Assembly (NCBI GenBank): GCA_022510745.1
Contig: JAFLSY010000005.1
Coordinates: forward strand, 1 to 64,000
Direction of reading: 5' to 3'
Origin: Lachnospiraceae bacterium
GTDB taxonomy: Bacteria; Bacillota; Clostridia; Lachnospirales; Lachnospiraceae
DNA length: 64,000 bases
The translations under genes and the position numbers were made by a program. This document shows, one piece after another, positions 16,129 through 22,869 of the stretch. How positions within the stretch are numbered: position 1 is the stretch's first letter; the number at the start of each line of letters is the position of its first letter. The notes beneath the pieces were generated by a model. It made no database searches and was not told the origin of the DNA. It saw only the letters and a list, made by a program, of their open reading frames with translations.

Positions 16129-16422
16129 ATGAAGATTTTATTTCGCCAGGAGCACACGAAGGACATCCCTATTGAAGAGGACTTTTCCTGTCCCTCCTTA
16201 AAGGAGGACATAGAAAAAACCCGCTATGCCCTGGAAACTGCATACGCGGGTTTTGACAATGCCATCGAACCGGATATGATTGATTGCTATATCTATGAGA
16301 TCAATGCACTGCTGAAAAGATATAAATACCTGGTAGATCTGGCTGAGAAAGAACGACAAAGCATTCCGGAATTAAGCCCGAAATCCTCTGTTCGTGCCCT
16401 CCTCAGTCACGTCTTCGGATAA
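16129..16422 (+). CDS. DUF2508 (YaaL-like) protein
   Basis: Soluble, acidic, helical protein of 97 residues. The conserved DUF2508 stretch is visible as DIEKTRYALETAYAGFDNA followed by IDCYIYEINALLKRYKYL. Function is unknown. AAGGAG lies six bases before ATG. A TATACT at 16086-16091 may be its -10, with a poor -35. Its last 51 bases overlap the end of the fliS gene on the opposite strand, so the two transcripts are complementary at their 3' ends. Confidence 0.82.
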   Translation: MKILFRQEHTKDIPIEEDFSCPSLKEDIEKTRYALETAYAGFDNAIEPDMIDCYIYEINALLKRYKYLVDLAEKERQSIPELSPKSSVRALLSHVFG

Positions 16423-16848
16423 TTTGTTTTTACCGTAGGTCAATCCTGTATATACCGTCTGAGAGTTTTGCATCACCGGGCCGGAGGTATCCTGCCCGGC
16501 CAGCTCTCTGTAGGCCGCTAACAGCTTTTCAATAACAGAACGAACATGCGCAAGGTGGTCCGCCTCTTTGCGGATCTCTGCTTTTATTAACTCCCTGTTG
16601 CAGTACAGATACAGGGACAGAAGCCGCCCTGCCAGCTCGTACTCCAGATTTAACGAAGCCAAAAGTTCTCCAAAACAGCCCCGGGTCTTGCGTAACGCCT
16701 CTCTAAAGGCTGGAACCTCTGCCTTCTCCAGTCCTTCTTCTGCATCTGACAAGTATGTCAGAATCATCTCATACAGTATTACGATCATTTCCGTTTTATT
16801 TGCCTGGGTGATACGCAGTGTAAACTGCTGTTTGCATTCCTTTGTCAT
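16372..16848 (-). CDS. fliS: Flagellar export chaperone FliS
   Basis: Cytoplasmic chaperone that binds the C-terminus of flagellin and prevents its polymerisation before export. Its 158 residues are mostly helical with the FliS-like segments EMIVILYEMILTYLSDAEEG and NLEYELAGRLLSLYLYCNRE. A tail of about 35 polar residues beyond the usual end overlaps the convergent DUF2508 gene. GGAGAAAGG lies eight bases before ATG. It directly follows the flagellin gene (45-base gap), the common flagellin-FliS arrangement. Confidence 0.82.
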   Translation of the reverse strand: MTKECKQQFTLRITQANKTEMIVILYEMILTYLSDAEEGLEKAEVPAFREALRKTRGCFGELLASLNLEYELAGRLLSLYLYCNRELIKAEIRKEADHLAHVRSVIEKLLAAYRELAGQDTSGPVMQNSQTVYTGLTYGKNKLSEDVTEEGTNRGFRA

Positions 16849-16893
16849 ATGCGATGCCTTTCTCCAAATTTAGTCTTAATTCATCACAAACTT

Positions 16894-18006
16894 TTACTGC
16901 AACAACTGCAGCACCTGTGCAGGTCTTTCATTAGCCTGCGCCAACATGGAAGTTCCAGCCTGCGTCAACACCTGATAAGTGGTATACAACGTCATTTCTT
17001 CAGCCATATCTACGTCCATAATGCGGGAGTACGCGGCGGTCATATTCTCGTTGGTAACATCCAGATTGTTGACCGTGGATTCCAGACGGTTCTGATAAGC
17101 GCCCAGTCTGCTTCGTACGGAAGAAATATAGTTTACAGCTCCGTTCATTCTATTCAGTGCATCTTTCGCACCTTCTTCCGTAGAAAGATCAATTCCCTCA
17201 ATACCCATATGCTTTAAGCTGATTTCAGGAATTCTAACCTCCAGCACCTGACCTTCATTGGCGCCTACCTGCAATCTCATAGGACCGATACCGGTCGTTT
17301 CAATCTTTAGATCACCGGACGGATCCTGCCCTTTCTCAACAACTTCATCCAGATTTAAATGCATCTCAAATCCATTGCTGCCCTTGATGATCACTACGTT
17401 CTCTTTTACTTCATCCACTTTGGCATCAGCCGGGAATCCATCCCCAAAAGTCGCGTCTACACTCTCTATATTGCCATCCGCATCATAGGTTACGCCATTG
17501 ATCGTCATTTCATAGTCCTGTACCGAAACACTGTCGGAGCAGTAGCTGACCCTAACAGCCTCATTATTGGTGTAGGCCTTAAGATCAAACTCTCCGTTTA
17601 ACAGCTTCTGGCCGTTAAATTCGGTCTGCTCGGCAACTCTCTCAATCTCCTCACAGAGCTGCGTGATCTCATTCTGTATCAGCTCCCTGTCTCCATCCGT
17701 CAGGGAACCGGTGCTTGCCTTGACAGCCAGCTCATTCATTCTCTGTACCATGTCGTGAACTTCAGCCAGAGTACCGTCTATGGTTTCAATAACGGAAATA
17801 CCGTCGCCAGCATTCTGGGTTGCCTTGGAAATACCCTCAAGCTGTGCATTCATTCTCTTTGCCATAGCCAAACCCGCCGGATTGTCCTTTGCGTGATTGA
17901 TCTTCAGTCCGGAAGAGAGTCTTTCCAAGGACTTTGACAGTAAATTGTCGCTGTTGGAAAGTGCATTATTGCTTATCATTGCCGATACATTGTAGTTAAT
18001 TCTCAT
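16894..18006 (-). CDS. Flagellin
   Basis: Filament subunit of 370 residues. The D0/D1 N-terminus MRINYNVSAMISNNAL continues with LERLSSGLKINHAKDNPAGL, and the C-terminal D1/D0 ends QAGTSMLAQANERPAQVLQL. The central D2 region (about 150-265) is short and variable. AGGAG lies five bases before ATG. Expression probably comes with the upstream DUF6240 gene (33-base gap); I see no sigma-D type promoter right before it. It is the only filament gene in the window and no basal-body genes are nearby. Confidence 0.95.
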   Translation of the reverse strand: MRINYNVSAMISNNALSNSDNLLSKSLERLSSGLKINHAKDNPAGLAMAKRMNAQLEGISKATQNAGDGISVIETIDGTLAEVHDMVQRMNELAVKASTGSLTDGDRELIQNEITQLCEEIERVAEQTEFNGQKLLNGEFDLKAYTNNEAVRVSYCSDSVSVQDYEMTINGVTYDADGNIESVDATFGDGFPADAKVDEVKENVVIIKGSNGFEMHLNLDEVVEKGQDPSGDLKIETTGIGPMRLQVGANEGQVLEVRIPEISLKHMGIEGIDLSTEEGAKDALNRMNGAVNYISSVRSRLGAYQNRLESTVNNLDVTNENMTAAYSRIMDVDMAEEMTLYTTYQVLTQAGTSMLAQANERPAQVLQLLQ

Positions 18007-18039
18007 ATTTGCTCCTATCTGTGCACTTCGGCACGTTCA

Positions 18040-20841
18040 TTATTCTGTTGCTGCACGGTTTATTGCCTGTTTTAAAGAACCGATCACCATGCCCGTCATT
18101 CTGTATAATTCTTTTGTTTCCGCATTCCCGCTTCTCTCACTCACAGGCGGGCGGTTCTGTCTGCCTTCTACGATCCGCAAATCTCCCGCCTTCAGTCCCG
18201 CATTCTCCAAGCGCAGGCTAAACTCACTTGCGGTTTGCTGTAAGATGGAGACTGCTTCCTGCCCCTGTCCTGCAAAGTAACCGGACACCCGGCTTTCCGC
18301 CATGGTAAACTCTCCAAACAGATCCCCATACCGGGCGGTATGAATCTCTACGGAGGCCCTGCCTCCTTCTGCCGAATCGTGCACCAATTTCAGGTGAACG
18401 GCGGTTATTTCCCCGTCAATTTCCTGGGGTAAATCGTACTCCTCCGCCTTTATGCCCCTGACGCCCAGAATATGCAGCTGCTTGCAGGCTAACTGCATGG
18501 CCCTTACATCCAGACTGTCCGCACCCTCTGCAAAGGTCTGCTCCTTTAAAAGCGCTTCGCCGTCTTCCGTCAGCTTACTGTATGCCTCCCTGAAGCTGTC
18601 CCTGTCGGAAAAGATTTCTTCCCGCTCCATTTCCTTCAAAATACGGCCTCCCGACTGGGTCAGTCTCCGAAATGCTTTTGTGCTGTCCTCTTTTATATCG
18701 TGTGCCGCTAAAAGGTTATCTATAGTGACAGGTTCTTCCAGCTGCTTCAAAAATTCTATTTCTTCTTCTCCCGACTGCAGCTGCCTCATTTCGGTAAGCT
18801 GCCGCCTCGTATAAGCCCTTTCTATCTGTGCGTCAATGGATACGCCTCTTTCCACAGCTTCCCTAAGACTTCCGAAATTCTCGTCGGCCGTGATATCCAA
18901 GCCCCGCACCTTTCCGGTCCGAACAGCGGATAACAGGTTGGCAAAACTCACTTCCGCCTGAGTGCTTACCAGCTTTCCGATAGCGGCTCCGTCGGATTTT
19001 TCCACTTGACGAAGCAGTCTGTATATGCCGATAAAGCTTTCTTTTTCCTCCGGCGTAATCTCCTTGTTCTGCTCCAGATTATATAAAAACCGACTGTACT
19101 TGGTGCTTTCTTCTTCGTAAGTTTCCCGATTTTCCAGGTAGCTGTCCAGTTCTTCCATGGAGCTTTTTAGCGGATTAACACCGTCCCGAATCATATCCAA
19201 AACCGCTGACGGCGTCATTTTTTCTACCACCCGCTGTACGGTTTTGTCCGCTCCCTTCACAGCCAGAAGATTCTCCTCCGTCAGTTCCATATGCGCATAG
19301 CTTAAACTTCTTACCGCTTTACGGTTCTCGTCGTTTAACTCAAGTCCCATGTTCGTAAGCAGTGCGTCCACATTGCGGAAAGCCGCCTTAATACTGTCAC
19401 CCAAATCTGCCCGGGGAGCCGTCATCATGGTTTCATAGGCTTCTCCCGCCTGTCTGAAGGCTTCCTGTATACTCTTACCGGTTTCATAGACGCTGTCAAT
19501 GGTGAGAGGTTCTCCCATGGATAGAAGCCTGCCCAGAGAAACTGCGGGTAGGAAAGGAATTTCTCTTGCTTTCTCTACGGCCTCTCTGCAGATGTTCACG
19601 GGCTTTTCTGCTACGGCTTCTGTTCCGGTCCCCGCACCCGTCTGCCCGGCCTCCAGCTCCTTTAACGCCTCTATGGTTTCCTCTATTGGCGCCGTATCAA
19701 TGGAGAATCCGCTTCTTAAAAGTTTCACATTGGCTTCTACCGTCATATGCAGGCGAATTTCTTCTAAAAGCCTTCTGGCCTTTATATTCTCTGCCGTGGG
19801 CTCCTGCTGCAATATACTTTGATACTGCTCCTCATAACGCTCCAGCGAATCGGCGGCCTTGCGGTATATGCTTCTGCCGTCCTGCATATTGGCCTCTCCT
19901 GCCGATTTTCCCTCCGCTAAGGCTCCGGCAATGGCTTCGAAAATATCCTCATCCTTCGCCGGAAGCTTTACTTCCTGCAGCTCTTCAAAAGCCCGGAAGC
20001 TTTCCTCCGTAAGGGGAATCCCCTTTTCCACGAGCCACGCACCGTCCTGCAGCGTTTTCTCCGTCACCGGGTAGCCGGCCTTCTCTATGATCTTTTCAAT
20101 CTGTCCTCTTAACTTCTCGGTATCCGGTTCTGCAGCCTTCTGCGCAAAATAGCCGGGCATTTCTTCTGCATAATAGCCTCTGCCCTGTCTGTTGGCATCC
20201 ACCGCACCGGCATGTTCTGCCAAATACAGATTATCGATATTCGGCTCCATGCGGTTAGTCACCATGTATTTGGACGCGCCCTCTGACAGCTCTGTCAGCT
20301 CTGTTCCTCTTTCAAAAGCTTCCATGGCCATCGTTGCGGTTTCCGGAGTCAAAGGGATATCCTCTCTCGCAAATGCTTCTGCCAATTGCTGCGCATATGC
20401 CATGCTGCCAGTGATCTCCGCCAGCTGTTCCATATCAATACTGTCCGTGTATCCGGCAACATTCGTACCTGCTTTTATCAGCTCGGCCTTTATGGTATCC
20501 AAAATGGTTACAGTATCCTCTATATCCATATTGGAAGGGTTATAACCTTCCTTTTGCAATTTTGCAAAATCCTCATCGGACATAGAATTAGACATTACTG
20601 TCATATAGTTACGGTACAGAGAGATATCCTGTCTCCCTGCTGCCTGCATCACTTCCTCTGCTGTCCTTCCGTGGACTCCATGGCTTTCATAAAAGCCATA
20701 TGCAGCGTTATCCGTAACTTTTCCAGAAATGTCCAATGCGTATCCGCCCATGGCCTTTCCTGTGGCCTTTGCGGCGGTCTGATATGCGGTTGTAACCTTG
20801 TCTACATTTGAAGATGGAGTGTTACCAAAAGTAATATGCAT
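18040..20841 (-). CDS. DUF6240 protein, possible flagellar hook-length-control type
   Basis: Large soluble protein of 933 residues with long helical, Glu/Ala-rich repeats; segments such as ITEENLLAVK-like and PLTEESFRAFEELQ recur about every 60-70 residues. The last 120 residues (EITAVHLKLVHDSAEGGRAS, later GYFAGQGQEAVSILQQ) resemble the C-terminal domain of FliK hook-length proteins. I recognise the family as DUF6240 next to flagellin genes in Lachnospiraceae. The frame is open to 20892, but that would start inside the terminator at 20871-20893. The ATG at 20841 has AGAGGA nine bases upstream and is chosen. The FliK-like role is inference. Confidence 0.72.
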   Translation of the reverse strand: MHITFGNTPSSNVDKVTTAYQTAAKATGKAMGGYALDISGKVTDNAAYGFYESHGVHGRTAEEVMQAAGRQDISLYRNYMTVMSNSMSDEDFAKLQKEGYNPSNMDIEDTVTILDTIKAELIKAGTNVAGYTDSIDMEQLAEITGSMAYAQQLAEAFAREDIPLTPETATMAMEAFERGTELTELSEGASKYMVTNRMEPNIDNLYLAEHAGAVDANRQGRGYYAEEMPGYFAQKAAEPDTEKLRGQIEKIIEKAGYPVTEKTLQDGAWLVEKGIPLTEESFRAFEELQEVKLPAKDEDIFEAIAGALAEGKSAGEANMQDGRSIYRKAADSLERYEEQYQSILQQEPTAENIKARRLLEEIRLHMTVEANVKLLRSGFSIDTAPIEETIEALKELEAGQTGAGTGTEAVAEKPVNICREAVEKAREIPFLPAVSLGRLLSMGEPLTIDSVYETGKSIQEAFRQAGEAYETMMTAPRADLGDSIKAAFRNVDALLTNMGLELNDENRKAVRSLSYAHMELTEENLLAVKGADKTVQRVVEKMTPSAVLDMIRDGVNPLKSSMEELDSYLENRETYEEESTKYSRFLYNLEQNKEITPEEKESFIGIYRLLRQVEKSDGAAIGKLVSTQAEVSFANLLSAVRTGKVRGLDITADENFGSLREAVERGVSIDAQIERAYTRRQLTEMRQLQSGEEEIEFLKQLEEPVTIDNLLAAHDIKEDSTKAFRRLTQSGGRILKEMEREEIFSDRDSFREAYSKLTEDGEALLKEQTFAEGADSLDVRAMQLACKQLHILGVRGIKAEEYDLPQEIDGEITAVHLKLVHDSAEGGRASVEIHTARYGDLFGEFTMAESRVSGYFAGQGQEAVSILQQTASEFSLRLENAGLKAGDLRIVEGRQNRPPVSERSGNAETKELYRMTGMVIGSLKQAINRAATE

Positions 20842-20865
20842 GTTTTCCATTCCTCTCATAGAACT

Positions 20866-20893
20866 AAAAAGGTGAACGCATCCTGCGCTCACC
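20866..20893 (-). terminator. Terminator of the glgB operon
   Basis: Stem GGTGAgCGC/GCGtTCACC (20871-20893) followed on the minus strand by TTTTT (20866-20870), 35 bases after the glgB stop. Opposite-strand sequence CACCTTTTATTT could also stop plus-strand transcripts. Confidence 0.82.
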
Positions 20894-20928
20894 TTTTATT
20901 TCGTCAAGCTTTTCTTTTTTCTTAACCT

Positions 20929-22854
20929 TTAAAACTGAAATACTGCTGCCGTATAGGGCGGTATTTCCAAGCAAATGGAGTAATCCCTGTAATCAGCGGG
21001 TTCTTTTTCCGCTGTAATTACCTCGGGAATCTGATTTCCATTGCCTCCAAAACGCTCCTCGTCACTGTTTAAAATGAGCTTGTATTTCTTTAAGGCAGGA
21101 ACGCCTAAACGGTAATTCTCCCAACGCATGGGGGTCATGTTCAGAATAAACAGCAGATTCTTCTTCCCATCCTCTGCTTTTCTGTAAAAGGCATAAGTAC
21201 TTCTGTCGTTATCGTCCGCATTCAGCCATTCAAAGCCGTTCCAGCTGTTGTCAATGCTATAAAGGCAGGGATATTTACGGTATAAATTAAGCAGTTCTCC
21301 CACATAAGCTTTCATGCCCGCATTTAACGGCTCCTGTAACAGGAACCAATCCAGCTCTCTGGCTTCGCTCCATTCTCTCTCCTGCCCAAATTCCTGGCCC
21401 ATAAAGAGCAGTTTCTTTCCGGAATGTCCGAACATGTAGGTATAACCCACACGCAAATTCGCGTATTTATCAATATGATAGCCGGGCATCTTATTCACCA
21501 TGGAACATTTCAGATGCACTACCTCGTCATGGGAAAGAGGCAGAATATAATTCTCGCTCTCATTGTAGCTCATGGCAAAGGTCAGGGCATGGTGGTTATT
21601 CTTTCTAAAGTAAGGGTCCAGCTTCATATACTCGCAGAAATCATGCATCCAGCCCATGTTCCACTTAAAGGTAAATCCTAAGCCGTCATCCTCTACCGGA
21701 CCCGTTACCATAGGCCATGCGGTGGATTCCTCCGCGATACATAAAAATCCGGGACATGATCCCCTCACCACGGAATTCATATGTTTGAAGAATTCAATTG
21801 CTTCCAGATTCTTATTTCCGCCGTATATATTCGGACACCACTGGCCATCCTTCTTACCGTAATCCAGATACAGCATGGAAGCGACAGCATCCACTCGGAC
21901 ACCGTCCACATGGAATTCCCTTAACCAGAACAGAACATTGGCTATTAAGAAATTCTTTACCTCTGTTTTGCCGTAATTAAAGATTTTGGTTCCCCAGTCG
22001 GGATGCTCGCCCAGACGGGGATCCGGATGTTCGAAAATACACTGGCCGTCAAAACAGCCCAATCCATGTGCATCAGTAGCAAAATGGGCAGGTACCCAGT
22101 CTAAGATAACGCCCACACCTATTTTATGTAAGCGGTTCACCAAATACATGAAATCCTTCGGCGAACCGTACCGGGACGTGGGTGCATAGTAGCCGGTTAC
22201 CTGATAACCCCAAGAGCCGTCAAAAGGATGTTCCAAAATTCCCATCAGTTCCACATGGGTAAATTTCATTTCCTTTAAATACTCCACCAGCCTGTCGGCA
22301 AATTCCCTGTAGCTGTAAAAACCGTGTTCGGTTCCGTCTGGATGTTTCATCCAGGAACCTACATGGCATTCATAAATAGCTATGGGACGTTTAAACACAT
22401 CCGCAGTATCCCGTTCCGTAATCCATTTCTCATCTCCCCAGGCAAACCCGCTTAAATCCGTTATTTTGGAAGCGGTTCCGGGCCGCAGCTCCGCATAGTT
22501 GGCAAAAGGGTCCGCCTTATAAAGCTTTCTCCCGTCCGGCGTGGTGATCAGATATTTATACAGGGTGTTTTCCTCCACTCCCGGTACAAACAGTGCATGA
22601 ACACCCCCGTCCCCTAATTTTTTCATGGGGTGGGATTCTTCGTTCCAGCCGTTAAAATCACCGACTACATGAACAGCGGCGGCATTGGGCGCCCACACGC
22701 CAAAAAACACGCCGTCCTCACCGTTTTCTCTGGAAAAATGCGCACCCAGTTTTTTGTAAATATCATAATGGGTCCCCTGCGCAAATACAAACTGGTCAGC
22801 CTCACTGATAAATACGGTTTCCCTCTCCGCCGGCTGTTTTCTTTTTTTCTCCAT
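20929..22854 (-). CDS. glgB: 1,4-alpha-glucan branching enzyme
   Basis: GH13 enzyme of 641 residues that makes alpha-1,6 branches in glycogen. An N-terminal CBM48 domain (about 45-140, FGVWAPNAAAVHVVGDFNGW) precedes the catalytic barrel. The nucleophile Asp is in VDGVRVDAVASML, the acid Glu in CIAEESTAW and the third Asp in LPLSHDEVVHLKCSM; a C-terminal beta domain closes the protein. Length and motifs are normal and complete. It follows the TPR/AAA-like gene by 15 bases. No other glg gene is in the window. Confidence 0.96.
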   Translation of the reverse strand: MEKKRKQPAERETVFISEADQFVFAQGTHYDIYKKLGAHFSRENGEDGVFFGVWAPNAAAVHVVGDFNGWNEESHPMKKLGDGGVHALFVPGVEENTLYKYLITTPDGRKLYKADPFANYAELRPGTASKITDLSGFAWGDEKWITERDTADVFKRPIAIYECHVGSWMKHPDGTEHGFYSYREFADRLVEYLKEMKFTHVELMGILEHPFDGSWGYQVTGYYAPTSRYGSPKDFMYLVNRLHKIGVGVILDWVPAHFATDAHGLGCFDGQCIFEHPDPRLGEHPDWGTKIFNYGKTEVKNFLIANVLFWLREFHVDGVRVDAVASMLYLDYGKKDGQWCPNIYGGNKNLEAIEFFKHMNSVVRGSCPGFLCIAEESTAWPMVTGPVEDDGLGFTFKWNMGWMHDFCEYMKLDPYFRKNNHHALTFAMSYNESENYILPLSHDEVVHLKCSMVNKMPGYHIDKYANLRVGYTYMFGHSGKKLLFMGQEFGQEREWSEARELDWFLLQEPLNAGMKAYVGELLNLYRKYPCLYSIDNSWNGFEWLNADDNDRSTYAFYRKAEDGKKNLLFILNMTPMRWENYRLGVPALKKYKLILNSDEERFGGNGNQIPEVITAEKEPADYRDYSICLEIPPYTAAVFQF

Positions 22855-22869
22855 CCAAACCTCCCTCTC

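Noticed and set aside
20842..20892. Longer start of the DUF6240 protein
   Set aside because: It would lie inside the glgB terminator stem, whereas the ATG at 20841 has an SD at nine bases.
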